DNA of 64,000 nt from Rhizobium hidalgonense (lineage in GTDB: Bacteria; Pseudomonadota; Alphaproteobacteria; Rhizobiales; Rhizobiaceae). Positions 36,790 to 45,681 of this stretch are shown here, piece by piece (position 1 is the first letter of the stretch; each line of letters begins with the position of its first letter). Below the pieces are notes generated by a model. The model saw nothing but the letters and a program-made list of their open reading frames with translations, had not been told where the DNA came from and made no database searches. The stretch lies in assembly GCF_002914525.1 (NCBI RefSeq), contig NZ_LODW01000048.1, positions 186,001-250,000 of the forward strand, given 5' to 3'. The position numbers were made by a program, and so were the translations under genes.

Positions 36790-37608
36790 ATGGCAAAGAA
36801 GATCGACGAAGAAGCCCTTGGCGAGGCCTATAACCGCGCTCTCGCTCTGGAAAAGGCCGGAGATGTCGACGCGGCCGTGGCAGCCTATGAGGAAGTCCTG
36901 GCAATCGACCCCGACGATCACGGCGGTGCGGCCGTGCGCATCGCCGCGATGGGCCGCGGCGAAACCCCGGTCAGGGCGCCCGACGCCTATGTCGAGACCC
37001 TGTTCGACCAGCATGCCGAGGTTTTCGAGGACGTGCTCGTCGAGCAGCTCGGCTATCACGTGCCGATGCTGGTGCGCCAGCGCCTGCAGGCGCTGAAGCT
37101 CGGGCCGTTCAAGCGGCTGCTCGATCTCGGCTGCGGCACGGGCCTCACCGGCGGCGCGCTGCGCGACCTCTGCGACGATATGACCGGCCTCGACCTTTCG
37201 GAAAAGATGGTCGAGATCGCCCATGAAAAGGATCTTTACGAGACGCTCTTCGTCGCCGAGGTCGAGGATTTTCTAGACGACAATGATGAGGAAGCCTTCG
37301 ACATCATTACTGCCACCGACGTGCTGCCATATCTCGGCGCGCTGGAACCGCTGTTTTTCGGCGCCGCCGAGAACCTGACCCTCGGCGGCCTGTTCATTTT
37401 CTCCTCGGAAACGCTGCCGGAGGAGACCCTCGCCGGCCGCGCCTATATGGTCGGTCCGCACCAGCGCTTCGCCCATGCCGACGCCTATGTGAGGGAACGG
37501 CTGGCGGCGACCGGTTTCGAACTGGTCGAGATCTCAGATATCAACGTGCGCATGGAAGACGGCCAGCCGACCCCCGGCCATCTGGTGATCGCCAGATACA
37601 TCGGCTGA
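36790..37608 (+). CDS. TPR-containing class I SAM-dependent methyltransferase
   Basis: This 272-residue protein has a short TPR-like helix pair at about residues 8-42 (EEALGEAYNRALALEKAGDVD), then a class I methyltransferase fold with motif I LDLGCGTG at 111-118 and an acidic residue in MTGLDLSEKM for the ribose. It is followed by a separate GST operon and preceded divergently by DUF2270. This family is common in rhizobia and its substrate is unknown; there is no ubiquinone, cobalamin or lipid gene nearby to suggest one. Confidence 0.85.
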   Translation: MAKKIDEEALGEAYNRALALEKAGDVDAAVAAYEEVLAIDPDDHGGAAVRIAAMGRGETPVRAPDAYVETLFDQHAEVFEDVLVEQLGYHVPMLVRQRLQALKLGPFKRLLDLGCGTGLTGGALRDLCDDMTGLDLSEKMVEIAHEKDLYETLFVAEVEDFLDDNDEEAFDIITATDVLPYLGALEPLFFGAAENLTLGGLFIFSSETLPEETLAGRAYMVGPHQRFAHADAYVRERLAATGFELVEISDINVRMEDGQPTPGHLVIARYIG

Positions 37609-37612
37609 TACA

Positions 37613-37636
37613 ATAGTTACACGATTGGCGAACTAT
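37613..37636. promoter_or_regulatory. Candidate operator upstream of the GST-ArsR-SRPBCC operon
   Basis: ATAGTT-N12-AACTAT is a 6-bp inverted repeat located 75-98 bp upstream of the GST start, in the only promoter region available to the ArsR-containing operon. It is shorter than the palindromes of the other two ArsR pairs, so this is a weak call. Confidence 0.35.
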
Positions 37637-37710
37637 CTGTTGCGCATTGCTTTCCGACCTGATACTTAGTCGGTCGGTAAAGTTTTCCACCAAATAGGAA
37701 AGGCCGCCGC

Positions 37711-38397
37711 ATGTCGCTCGTGTTCTATGGGCATCCGCTCGCCTCCTTCTGCCACAAAGTGCTGATCGCGCTTTACGAAAATGGCACGCCCTTCGAAAAC
37801 CGCCTCGTCGATCTCTCCGACGAAGCCTCGCGCGCCGATCTTTTCCGTTTCTGGCCGGTCGGCAAGATGCCGCTGCTGCGGGACGAAGCACGCGACAGCA
37901 CGGTTCCCGAGACGTCGATCATCATCGAATATCTCGACCATTATTATCCCGGCCCCGTTTCCCTGCTGCCGCTGGAAATCGACCGAGCGCTGCAGGTCCG
38001 TCTCTGGGATCGCTTCTTCGACCATTATGTCCAGGCGCCGATGCAGACCATCGTCAGCAATCGCCGGCGCCCCGAGGGTAAGGAGGACGAGACAGAGGTG
38101 GCCGCCTGCAAGACGACGCTTGCCACCGCCTATGCGATGATCGAAAAACAGCTCTCCGAGAGCTCATGGATCTCGGGCGAGGCCTTCACCATGGCCGATT
38201 GCGCCGCAGCCCCCGCCCTCTTCTACGCCGAGACTCTGGTCCCCTTTTTGGAGGAGCAGCCAAAACTTCGCGCCTATTACGACCGGCTTCTCGCTCGCCC
38301 ATCCTTTGCAAGGGCGCTGGAAGAGGCCCGCCCCTATTTCAAATTCTATCCCTACCATGACAGGCTGCCCAGCCGCTTCCGGAATACCGCGGGATGA
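37711..38397 (+). CDS. Glutathione S-transferase family protein
   Basis: This 228-residue GST has an N-terminal thioredoxin fold beginning SLVFYGHPLASFCHKVLIALYE, a Pro in VGKMPLL and the Glu-Ser-like PETSIIIEYLDHYYP glutathione region, then a helical C-terminal domain. The SFCHK active-site context differs from the zeta-like GST at 22755. Its stop overlaps the following arsR start by 4 bp, so GST, ArsR and SRPBCC form one operon and the GST is a likely output of the regulator. Confidence 0.88.
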   Translation: MSLVFYGHPLASFCHKVLIALYENGTPFENRLVDLSDEASRADLFRFWPVGKMPLLRDEARDSTVPETSIIIEYLDHYYPGPVSLLPLEIDRALQVRLWDRFFDHYVQAPMQTIVSNRRRPEGKEDETEVAACKTTLATAYAMIEKQLSESSWISGEAFTMADCAAAPALFYAETLVPFLEEQPKLRAYYDRLLARPSFARALEEARPYFKFYPYHDRLPSRFRNTAG

Positions 38398-38735
38398 TCG
38401 ACGGCCAGGCGGGTCTCGACCGCATGTTTCACGCGCTTTCCGACCGCAGCCGTCGCGGCATGATCGACCGCCTCGGCCGCGGCCCGGCTTCCGTCACCGA
38501 GCTGGCCGCGCCGCTTGCGGTCGCCCTGCCGACGGTGATGAAACATCTGCAGGTGTTGGAGGAAAGCGGCCTCGTACTCTCCGAGAAATCCGGCCGGGTG
38601 CGAACCTACCGCCTGCAGCAGGACGCGCTTGCCGCCGTCGAACGCTGGGTGGAACAGCGAAAGAGCCGCTGGACCACCACCTTCGACAGGCTGGATCAAT
38701 ATCTCGCCGAAGAACCGGAGACCTTTTCCGAATGA
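38394..38735 (+). CDS. ArsR-family transcriptional regulator, pair 2
   Basis: This 113-residue winged-helix protein contains HALSDRSRRGMIDRLGRGPASVTELA followed by the recognition segment ALPTVMKHLQVLEESGLV. No metal-binding cysteine motif is seen. It overlaps the GST upstream and the SRPBCC gene downstream by 4 bp each. It is the second of three ArsR-SRPBCC pairs. Confidence 0.9.
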   Translation: MIDGQAGLDRMFHALSDRSRRGMIDRLGRGPASVTELAAPLAVALPTVMKHLQVLEESGLVLSEKSGRVRTYRLQQDALAAVERWVEQRKSRWTTTFDRLDQYLAEEPETFSE

Positions 38736-39208
38736 CGACACGATCCGAGGAACACGCCACCCTCGTCATCGAGCGCCGCCTGAAGGCGCCGGTCGCCCGT
38801 GTCTTCCGTGCCTGGTCGACACCGGAGGCCAAGCGCCAATGGTTCGCCTGCCACGGCGAATGGACGCCGCTGGAATACAGGCTCGATTTCCGCCCCGGCG
38901 GTACAGAGCGGAACCACGTCGCCGATACCGACGGGCTTCTGCACGCCTATGACGCCCACTACATCGATATCGTGCCCGATGCCCGCATCATCTATGCCTA
39001 TGAGATGAAACTTGGCGAAACCCGTATCTCCACCTCGCTTGCCACCGTCGTCTTCGAAGCCGAACCCGCCGGCACCAGAATGGTCTTCACCGAGCAGGTG
39101 GTCTTTCTCGATGGCTACGCCGACAACGGCGCCCGCCTCCAGGGCACCGAGATCGGCCTCGACAATCTCGAACTCTTCCTCGAGCGCGAGGCGAGCCCGA
39201 TCCATTAG
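38732..39208 (+). CDS. SRPBCC (AHSA1-like) domain protein, pair 2
   Basis: This 158-residue protein has the AHSA1/polyketide-cyclase-like fold: HATLVIERRLKAPVARVFRAW, then AKRQWFACH, typical of the SRPBCC proteins encoded beside ArsR genes. ATG 38732 overlaps the arsR stop (ATGA). It is longer than the pair 1 protein by about 40 residues. It presumably binds a hydrophobic ligand; its function is unknown. Confidence 0.88.
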   Translation: MTTRSEEHATLVIERRLKAPVARVFRAWSTPEAKRQWFACHGEWTPLEYRLDFRPGGTERNHVADTDGLLHAYDAHYIDIVPDARIIYAYEMKLGETRISTSLATVVFEAEPAGTRMVFTEQVVFLDGYADNGARLQGTEIGLDNLELFLEREASPIH

Positions 39209-39220
39209 CCAGACCTGGCC

Positions 39221-39673
39221 TCAGCCGCTTGTTTTCTTCCGGGAGGCGGCTGCCTTTGCTGAGGTGTTCAGCGCTGCGGCGGCGCGAAAGAGCGCCTTCA
39301 ACGCCTCCTCGTCGATCTCATCGCCCTCATGGAAATCGATGGCGCGCCTCGTGTTACCGTCAAGGCTGGAATTGAAGAGACCGGAAGGGTCCTGCAATGA
39401 GGCGCCCTTGGCAAAGGTCAGCTTCACCGCGCTCTTATAGGTCTCGCCGGTGCAGATGATGCCGGAACGTTCCCACACCGGAACCCCTCGCCACTTCCAT
39501 TCCTCCACCACCTCCGGCTCGGCCTGCTTGATGAGCGCACGGACCCGGGCGAGCAGCTCGCCGCGCCAATCGCCGAGTTCCGTGATCCTCATGTCGATCA
39601 GCTGAGACGGGGAGGCTCCCGCGTTTGCTTCCCCGGAATCGTTCTTCTTCATGGCTGCTGTCGCTTTCTTCAT
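39221..39673 (-). CDS. DUF1801 domain protein A
   Basis: This 150-residue protein has the YdhG/DUF1801 core: ELLARVRALIKQAEPEVVEE, then WKWRGVPVWERSGIICT and a downstream KLTFAKGASLQDP segment. These small proteins are often found with SRPBCC and ArsR genes in rhizobia and are of unknown function. It is convergent with the pair 2 SRPBCC gene and followed by a second DUF1801 gene on the same strand. Confidence 0.85.
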   Translation of the reverse strand: MKKATAAMKKNDSGEANAGASPSQLIDMRITELGDWRGELLARVRALIKQAEPEVVEEWKWRGVPVWERSGIICTGETYKSAVKLTFAKGASLQDPSGLFNSSLDGNTRRAIDFHEGDEIDEEALKALFRAAAALNTSAKAAASRKKTSG

Positions 39674-39709
39674 GGTTCCTCCCGCCCGTCATTCGAGGGT
39701 CATTGGTTG

Positions 39710-40180
39710 CTACATCCGTTCGCCGGGCAATTGGCTTGCCTGCTCCACCCAGGCGGCAAGCTGGGCTTCATCGATTTCGTCGTCCTCGCGGATGTCGAGG
39801 TAGCGGACTTCCTTCTGCTTGGAATGGCCGGGCGGCAGAGGCTGCAGCGACGCACCCCGGAAGAATGCCACCTTGACGTATTTGGTGAAGCAATGAATGC
39901 CGAGGAACCAGCCCTCCCCTTCGATGCCGTAGAAGGGCGAGTTCCATTTGACCGCCTTGTACACATTGGGCACGGTGCGCGTGATCAGTACATCGAGGCG
40001 GCGCCCGACGTCGCTTTTCCAGCCCGGCATCGCGGCGATATAGGCCTGCACCGGAGCGTCGCCGTAGCCCTTGGGGATTTGCGGGTTGCCGCCCGAGAGA
40101 AGCTTCGCCTCTGCCGCGGTCGGCTCGGCGGCTATCTTCTGTCCGACCTTCGCTGCGGTCTTGGAGGTCTTGCCGGCCAT
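39710..40180 (-). CDS. DUF1801 domain protein B
   Basis: This 156-residue protein has the DUF1801 core with VGRRLDVLITRTVPNVYKAV and WNSPFYGIEG, and the typical FFRGASLQPLPPG block. ATG 40180 is preceded by TAGGAGTGAAGGC. It shares the family with the neighbouring gene but differs at the N-terminus, where a Lys/Ala-rich tail is present. It lies between DUF1801 A and the third ArsR-SRPBCC pair. The 248-bp gap upstream (40181-40428) holds no assignable gene. Confidence 0.85.
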   Translation of the reverse strand: MAGKTSKTAAKVGQKIAAEPTAAEAKLLSGGNPQIPKGYGDAPVQAYIAAMPGWKSDVGRRLDVLITRTVPNVYKAVKWNSPFYGIEGEGWFLGIHCFTKYVKVAFFRGASLQPLPPGHSKQKEVRYLDIREDDEIDEAQLAAWVEQASQLPGERM

Positions 40181-40428
40181 TGCCTTCACTCCTATCTCCC
40201 GCCCCACCTGACGGCATAGCGCAGCGCCTCGGTAGACCGGTCGCGAGAAGCACGCCGAGCGGCAGCAGCGCCAAGAGGCCTGCCCAGACGGCCAATTGCT
40301 ATAGCACCGCGATCATATTGAGAATGACCGCCATGGTAAAGGCAAGGGACGGCCAGTGGATCTGCCGCGACCCTTTGTTGAAGTTCAATCGGACCTTCCC
40401 GTTAAAGTCAGTCCGGGCGTGGGCAGGC

Positions 40429-40839
40429 TCACTCTATCCGCGCCAACACCTGCTCCAGATTTGCAAAGAACCGCGGCCACCCGGCCTTGGCGCCACCGTA
40501 AGCCAGCCGCTGACCGGGCTGGAAGCCCGACTGCTCCATCCGCAAATGCGTGCCCTCGCTGGTCGGGGTGAGTGTCCAGGTGACGACACTTTCGAGGCCA
40601 TGGGCTCCCCACGTGTAGGACAGTGTCCTATTCGGCTCGACCTCCAGGACCTGGCACTCGACGGAGCCCCAGTCGGCGCTGAAATTGAAGCGATGGTCGA
40701 CCGCAGGCTTGAAGTCGTTCTTCATCAGCCACTCCTCGATCAGGTGTGGTTGGGTAAGCGCGCGCCAGATCTTTTCCGTGGGATAGGCGATCTCGCGCTC
40801 GACGACTACGGAGCGCATTTCGGTCGGGGTATCAGTCAT
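40429..40839 (-). CDS. SRPBCC (AHSA1-like) domain protein, pair 3
   Basis: This 136-residue AHSA1-family protein has the N-terminal VVVEREIAYPTEKIWRAL, then PHLIEEWLMKNDF and TLSYTWGA. The ATG overlaps the arsR stop by 4 bp. It resembles the pair 1 and pair 2 proteins in fold but is clearly a separate lineage by sequence. Its function is unknown. Confidence 0.88.
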   Translation of the reverse strand: MTDTPTEMRSVVVEREIAYPTEKIWRALTQPHLIEEWLMKNDFKPAVDHRFNFSADWGSVECQVLEVEPNRTLSYTWGAHGLESVVTWTLTPTSEGTHLRMEQSGFQPGQRLAYGGAKAGWPRFFANLEQVLARIE

Positions 40840-41177
40840 TGATCCATCCTTTTCAGCAAATCTTCGAGGTCGTCGAAGCGGCTTTGCCAGAAGTGTGCCA
40901 TCTCTCTCGTCCAGTCGATCAGCGGGGCAAGCGCGCCGAGCTGCGCACTATAATGCGTCTGCCGCCCCTCATGACGATCGCGCACCAAGCCGGCTTGCTT
41001 CAATATTCCGAGATGTTTCGATACAACCGGTTGCGAAACCCCGGCCCGAGCCGTCAAAGCCCCGACCGTCTTTTCCCCTTCCCGGCACAACCGCTCGAAC
41101 AAAGCCCGCCGCGTCGGATCGGCGAGTGTTTTGAAGAGCGCGTCTTGGGCGTCGGACATTCGGTATTCATACCCCAT
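40836..41177 (-). CDS. ArsR-family transcriptional regulator, pair 3
   Basis: This 113-residue winged-helix protein has FKTLADPTRRALFERLC and VSQPVVSKHLGILKQAGLV, with wing RHEGRQTHYSA. The start may be ATG 41177 or ATG 41159 (MSDAQD). No metal cysteines are seen. A perfect 8-bp inverted repeat at 41190-41215 lies just upstream and is the likely operator. It is coupled to the pair 3 SRPBCC gene. Confidence 0.9.
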   Translation of the reverse strand: MGYEYRMSDAQDALFKTLADPTRRALFERLCREGEKTVGALTARAGVSQPVVSKHLGILKQAGLVRDRHEGRQTHYSAQLGALAPLIDWTREMAHFWQSRFDDLEDLLKRMDQ

Positions 41178-41189
41178 TGACTATGGATC

Positions 41190-41215
41190 TACGTATAGCC
41201 ACAGAGGTATACGTA
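41190..41215. promoter_or_regulatory. Operator-like inverted repeat of ArsR pair 3
   Basis: TACGTATA-N10-TATACGTA has perfect 8-bp arms and begins 13 bp upstream of the first possible arsR start. Its total length of 26 bp equals that of the 10-6-10 palindrome of pair 1, although the sequence differs. Binding is inferred. Confidence 0.65.
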
Positions 41216-41398
41216 CGTCAAGCGGCGAACGGATGGTGAAAGGACAAGTTTGCCCAGGCATTGGCGAACGAGGAACGTGCGTCGCTCTCGCGAGGTCCTT
41301 GCTTGAAGTCAGCATAGCTCATTGGCTATGCATGGATGCGTTTCCGTCTCGATGGTCGCAGGGGCAAGATTGTGATCAAAGCCCACCAACGGCTTGGA

Positions 41399-42223
41399 TC
41401 AATGCCCGCCGTCGGTACCGAGGATTGCAGCAAGCAGGCGGCCTTCTAGCTCGGCCAGGCCGGGATGGCCGTGCCGGCGTGGATGCGGATAGGGAATGGA
41501 AAGATCGAGCGCGATCCGTCCCTCGTCGAGCACGATGACCCGGTCCGCGAGATGCACCGCCTCGCTGACATCGTGGGTGACGAGCACGGCGGTGAAGCCA
41601 AGTTCACGCCAGACGCGGTTGATGAGTTCCTGCATGCTGATCCGCGTCAGCGCATCGAGCGCGCCTAGCGGCTCATCGAGCGCCAGCACGCCCGGACGGC
41701 TCACCAACGCGCGCGCCAGCGCCACCCGCTGCCGCTGCCCGCCGGACAGCCGCGCCGGCCATTCGCCAGCCTTTTCGCCAAGCTGGACTTCGGAAAGCAC
41801 GGCCTCGGCCGCCTTCATTGCGCTTCGCCTGTCGATGCCGTCGCCGAGGCCGACCACGACATTGTCGGCGACGCTGAGCCAGGGCAGCAGCCGCGGCTCC
41901 TGGAAAACGATGCGCGCATTCGGGCTGGCCTCAACACCGTCGGCATCCTCGAAACGCAGGTCGCCGGCGTTCGGCTCGTCGAGGCCCATCACGATGCGCA
42001 ACAGCGTGCTCTTGCCGCAGCCGCTCTTGCCGATCACGGCGACGAACTGGCCGGCTGGAATATGCAGGTTGATGCCGCGGAGCACGCGGTTGGCGCCGAA
42101 GCTCTTTTCGAGCCCGGTCAGGCTGATTGCCGCAGCGCCCGCTCCGGCCGTCGGCGCGGTGTCGCGCTCGTAAACGAGTTCCTCAGCGACGGCGTGAAAA
42201 CGCTCACGGGTGTTCACGGTCAT
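41399..42223 (-). CDS. ssuB: Aliphatic sulfonate ABC transporter ATP-binding protein SsuB
   Basis: This 274-residue ABC ATPase has Walker A GKSGCGKST at 65-73, signature LSGGQ at 159-163 and Walker B LALDEP at 180-185. Its N-terminal about 30 residues are unconserved. It powers uptake of alkanesulfonates and is the last gene of the ssu operon; a 221-bp gap separates it from the pair 3 arsR gene. The C-terminal region with YPHPRRHGHPGLAEL is SsuB-like. Confidence 0.88.
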   Translation of the reverse strand: MTVNTRERFHAVAEELVYERDTAPTAGAGAAAISLTGLEKSFGANRVLRGINLHIPAGQFVAVIGKSGCGKSTLLRIVMGLDEPNAGDLRFEDADGVEASPNARIVFQEPRLLPWLSVADNVVVGLGDGIDRRSAMKAAEAVLSEVQLGEKAGEWPARLSGGQRQRVALARALVSRPGVLALDEPLGALDALTRISMQELINRVWRELGFTAVLVTHDVSEAVHLADRVIVLDEGRIALDLSIPYPHPRRHGHPGLAELEGRLLAAILGTDGGH

Positions 42224-42234
42224 GCGCGTCTCTC

Positions 42235-43071
42235 CTATTTCTGGTAGACCGGGTTCCAGGCGAGCAGCCGCTGCTCCAGAACCCTGGCGATGACATCGGC
42301 AAGCTTGCCGAGCACGGCATAGATGACGAGCGCGAGCACGACTATGTCAGTCATCATGAATTCGCGGGCATTGTTGGCCATGTGGCCGATGCCTGAGGAC
42401 GCGGCGATCGATTCCGATACGATCAAGGTCAGCCACATGATACCGAGCGCATAGCGGAGGCCGACGAAGATCGACGGCAGCGCACCCGGAAAGATCACCT
42501 TGCGGAACAGCGTCCAGTTCCCCATGCCATAGACTCTTCCCATCTCGATAAGATCGCGGTCGACATTGCGCACGCCGTGATAGGTGTTGAGATAAACGGG
42601 AAAGAGCACACCGAGCGAGGTCAGGAACAGCTTCGATTCCTCGCCGATCCCAAACCACAGGATGACGAGCGGGATCATCGCCAGATGTGGAATGGTGCGC
42701 AGCATTTGCAGCGTCGTATCTGTCAGCTGCTCCGAAATGCGCGACACGCCATTGGCGATACCGAGCAGGAATCCGATCGAGCCGCCGACGAGAAGGCCGG
42801 CAAAAGCGCGGCCGGCGCTGACCAGCACGTCGTTCGGCAGCTGGCCGGAAACGGTCGTCGACCAGAAGGCGAGAGCGACATCGGCCGGTGATGGCATGAT
42901 GCGCGAGGAGATCAATCCGGCCGAGGAGGCAAGCTGCCAGAACGCCACGATCGCCATCGGCACCAGATAGGGTATCAGCTTCTCCCGGCGGGGCAGCGGC
43001 AGGCGGAAACCCGTCTTTGCGGCCTCCTCGGCAGCGACCGATCGTACGAACGGAGTATCGAAAGTCGACAT
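42235..43071 (-). CDS. ssuC: Aliphatic sulfonate ABC transporter permease SsuC
   Basis: This 278-residue permease of the SsuC/TauC/NrtB group has six or so hydrophobic segments and the coupling loop DRDLIEMGRVYGMGNWTLFR with VIFPGALPSIFVGLRYALG, characteristic of the family. It sits between ssuD and ssuB. It is expected to form a homodimeric channel for sulfonates. Confidence 0.9.
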   Translation of the reverse strand: MSTFDTPFVRSVAAEEAAKTGFRLPLPRREKLIPYLVPMAIVAFWQLASSAGLISSRIMPSPADVALAFWSTTVSGQLPNDVLVSAGRAFAGLLVGGSIGFLLGIANGVSRISEQLTDTTLQMLRTIPHLAMIPLVILWFGIGEESKLFLTSLGVLFPVYLNTYHGVRNVDRDLIEMGRVYGMGNWTLFRKVIFPGALPSIFVGLRYALGIMWLTLIVSESIAASSGIGHMANNAREFMMTDIVVLALVIYAVLGKLADVIARVLEQRLLAWNPVYQK

Positions 43072-43151
43072 GCATTGTCCTCGCGCTTATCAGGAGCAGG
43101 ATACCGAAAGCCGTGTACGGCTTTCGGCGGTTTCACGCTCTTTGCTCGGGC

Positions 43152-44327
43152 TTAGGAGCCGGAGACGACTTTCAGATTGCCGCCATGGCTGCCGCCCGCA
43201 AAGACCTGCTTGCGGCCGAACTCGTTGTGGAAGCCCAGGCGCTGCTGCTCACGAGTGATGCCTAGTTCGGGGAAAAGCAGTTCGGCGACGCGATAGGCCT
43301 CTTCGAGATGCGGATAGCCGGAGCCGATCACGGTATCGATGCCGATCTCCTGATATTCGCGAAGGCGCGCAGCCACCGTCTGCGGCGAACCGACCAGCGC
43401 CGTGCCAGCGCCGGCGCGCACCAGGCCGACGCCGGCCCAGAGGTTCGGCGAAACTTCGAGCTTGTCGCGACGGCCGCCGTGAAGGGCAGCCATACGCTTC
43501 TGACCAACCGAGTCGGATTCGTGGACGAAACGCTCCTGCGCCTCACGGATCGTATCGTCGTCGAGATGGCGGATCAGCCGTTCGGCGGCCTCCCATGCTT
43601 CCTCGTCAGTCTCGCGCACGATGAAGTGCAGGCGGATGCCGAAGCTCACTTCGCGGTCGCGCTCGGCAGCGGCATTGCGCACCTTGGCGATCTTTTCGGC
43701 CACCTGCGCCGGCGGTTCACCCCAGGTCAGGTACTTGTCGACGCGGCCGACCGAGAAATCGATGCCGGCATCCGACGAGCCGCCGAAATAGAGCGGCGGG
43801 CGCGGGTTCTGCACGGAGGGAAAGCCGAGCCGCGCATTGGTCGCCTTGATGTATTTGCCGTCGAAGCTCGCCCTGCCCTTCTCCAGCAGTTCCTCGAAGA
43901 CTGTGAAGAATTCCTCGGCATGGGCGTAACGTTCGTCATGCTCGAGATGGATGCCGTCCCCGGCAAGCTCCGCCGGGCTGCCGCCGACGACGATGTTGAG
44001 TAGCAGACGGCCGTTGGAGATCCGGTCCAGCGTCGTTGCCAGACGCGCGTAGTAGGCAGGCGAGGCCGTGCCGGGGCGGATCGCCACCAGGAACTGCAGC
44101 TTCTCGGTCTTGGCCGCGAGCGCCGCCGCAGTCACGAAAGACTCCTCGCAGGCAACGCCCGTCGGCAGCAGCACTCCGGAATAACCGAGCCGGTCGACCG
44201 CCTGGGCGATCTGCGTGAGATAGCCGATTTCCGGCGCGCGATTGAGATCGGCTGAGCCGAGATAGGTGCCATCGCCCGAGGTCGGGATGAACCAGAGGAA
44301 GTTGATGGGATCGGAAGTGGCGGTCAT
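43152..44327 (-). CDS. ssuD: FMNH2-dependent alkanesulfonate monooxygenase SsuD
   Basis: This 391-residue luciferase-like flavin monooxygenase cleaves alkanesulfonates to sulfite and aldehyde. The N-terminal segment [17 protein letters not shown] is typical of SsuD, as are [21 protein letters not shown] and the [15 protein letters not shown] block. ATG 44327 is preceded by AAGGACCGTCTTCC; the longer in-frame start at 44384 adds 19 unconserved residues. It lies between the binding-protein and permease genes. No ssuE flavin reductase is in this cluster, so FMNH2 must come from another locus. Confidence 0.93.
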   Translation of the reverse strand: MTATSDPINFLWFIPTSGDGTYLGSADLNRAPEIGYLTQIAQAVDRLGYSGVLLPTGVACEESFVTAAALAAKTEKLQFLVAIRPGTASPAYYARLATTLDRISNGRLLLNIVVGGSPAELAGDGIHLEHDERYAHAEEFFTVFEELLEKGRASFDGKYIKATNARLGFPSVQNPRPPLYFGGSSDAGIDFSVGRVDKYLTWGEPPAQVAEKIAKVRNAAAERDREVSFGIRLHFIVRETDEEAWEAAERLIRHLDDDTIREAQERFVHESDSVGQKRMAALHGGRRDKLEVSPNLWAGVGLVRAGAGTALVGSPQTVAARLREYQEIGIDTVIGSGYPHLEEAYRVAELLFPELGITREQQRLGFHNEFGRKQVFAGGSHGGNLKVVSGS

Positions 44328-44401
44328 GGAAGACGGTCCTTTGCTGCGGAATTCAAAAATCTGAGTAGCTCGGGTAGCTGACAACGTCAGCTTTTCCAGA
44401 A

Positions 44402-45364
44402 CTAGCTGGCCTTGGGGTGCCAGACGATGTCGCTGATCTTGAGTTTCTTCGGCACGATGCCGTGCGCGTGGAAATCGTCGGCAAGTCCCTGCTGGTAGGT
44501 GAGTGCCTGGTCGGGGAAGAGCGAGATTTTGCCGAGATCGGCCTGGCTACGCGTCAGTGTCACCCGCGTGATGGTTTCCGGCACGCCCGTTATCTCGGAC
44601 AGCGCTTTCACAGTGCCGTCGAGATCGGCCTGGGCAGCGGCGCCTACCTTGGCGAGTTCGTCGATCACCTCGGCGATCACCTCAGGATTGGCTCCGGTGT
44701 AGGCACCATTGCCGAGGAAATAACCCCAATTATCGAGCAGGCCTTCGGAAGTCGTCAGTAGCCGCGTCTGAGGATCTGCCTCGGCGACGGCAAAGAACGG
44801 ATCCCAGATCGCCCAGGCATCGATGCTGCCGGTCTTGAAGGCGGCACCCGCATCCGGCGGAGGCAGATCGATCTCGGAAATGTCGGAGCGCGACAGCCCG
44901 GCCTTAGCGAGAACCTTCAGGGCGAAATTATGCGCACTCGAACCGCGCTTGTAGGCCAATTTTTTGCCCTTCAGATCCTGAAGCGTCTGGATCGGCGAAT
45001 CCTTCTGCACCAGCAGTCCATGGAAAGCCGCCGGGCCTCGATAGGCCCCGACATAGAGCAGGTCGCCGCCGGCCGCCTGGGCAAAAAGCGGCGGTACGTC
45101 ACCGGAAACGCCGAAATCAAGCGCGCCGGCGCCGACCGCCTCGAGCAAAGGTGGGCCTGATGTGAACTCGTTCCATTCGACACTGACACCCTTGGCTGAA
45201 AGCCGTTTCTCCAGCGCGCCCGATGCCTTGGCAAGCGGCAGCACCCCGAACTTCTGCCAGCCGATACGCAGCGTCGTCGCTGCTCGTGCCGGGCGAATGC
45301 TTGGGAGGATCGCGGTGGCGGCGGAGGCTGTAAGAAGGCCGAGTGTCTGTCTGCGCGTGAACAT
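44402..45364 (-). CDS. ssuA: Aliphatic sulfonate-binding protein SsuA, copy 1
   Basis: This 320-residue periplasmic binding protein has a Tat-like signal peptide ([19 protein letters not shown], cleavage near RPARA), then the SsuA/TauA core with [18 protein letters not shown] and the ligand loop [22 protein letters not shown] 45364 matches the start of the neighbouring paralogue. It is co-transcribed with ssuD-ssuC-ssuB. Confidence 0.92.
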   Translation of the reverse strand: MFTRRQTLGLLTASAATAILPSIRPARAATTLRIGWQKFGVLPLAKASGALEKRLSAKGVSVEWNEFTSGPPLLEAVGAGALDFGVSGDVPPLFAQAAGGDLLYVGAYRGPAAFHGLLVQKDSPIQTLQDLKGKKLAYKRGSSAHNFALKVLAKAGLSRSDISEIDLPPPDAGAAFKTGSIDAWAIWDPFFAVAEADPQTRLLTTSEGLLDNWGYFLGNGAYTGANPEVIAEVIDELAKVGAAAQADLDGTVKALSEITGVPETITRVTLTRSQADLGKISLFPDQALTYQQGLADDFHAHGIVPKKLKISDIVWHPKAS

Positions 45365-45440
45365 CTGAAATATCCCTGTCGATCGAATGGCGATTGGTGT
45401 CCGCCTCCTGTTGAGGATATTGACATAGACTACCAATTAG

Positions 45441-45449
45441 ATCGACAAT
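45441..45449 (-). promoter_or_regulatory. Conserved motif upstream of ssuA copy 1
   Basis: ATCGACAAT lies 77-85 bp upstream of this start codon; the same 9-mer lies at 46733-46741, 92-100 bp upstream of copy 2. The matching positions in front of paralogous genes suggest a shared regulatory site, perhaps for a sulfur-starvation LysR regulator. Confidence 0.4.
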
Positions 45450-45574
45450 ATCAATTTGCCATTCTAATCCGCTTCGGAGAATAATTTTTCGCGCGAGGCG
45501 GCATGGAGGCCCTCCCCATGCCGCCTCGCGCAAATCATGGCCCAAGCTGAAAAATCAACTTGCCCCGGCAACTA

Positions 45575-45681
45575 ATGCATGTCGCCCGGAAGTGTGCAGC
45601 GTTTCCGGGGTTACAACATGCATCAGAACAAGAAGCTAAAATGCGTCGCATGGATCAAGTTTGATGCGACGCGCTTTAGCT
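45575..45681. repeat. Rhizobial palindromic intergenic repeat with two hairpins
   Basis: The first unit has outer arms ATGCATGT (45575-45582) and ACATGCAT (45616-45623) enclosing the inner stem CCCGGAA/TTCCGGG. The second is a long stem between AGCTAAAATGCGTCGCAT (45634-45651) and ATGCGACGCGCTTTAGCT (45664-45681), with few mismatches. The right end overlaps the ssuA copy 2 stop codon (45676-45678). I recall similar elements as widespread in Rhizobium; a degenerate relative is at 35465-35500. The rest of the 311-bp gap 45365-45675 holds the copy 1 promoter. Confidence 0.7.

Noticed and set aside
40181..40428. Short hydrophobic minus-strand open stretches before the DUF1801 B gene
   Set aside because: They are interrupted by a TAG, lack a start with a ribosome site and resemble no family; they may be relics of a membrane protein.
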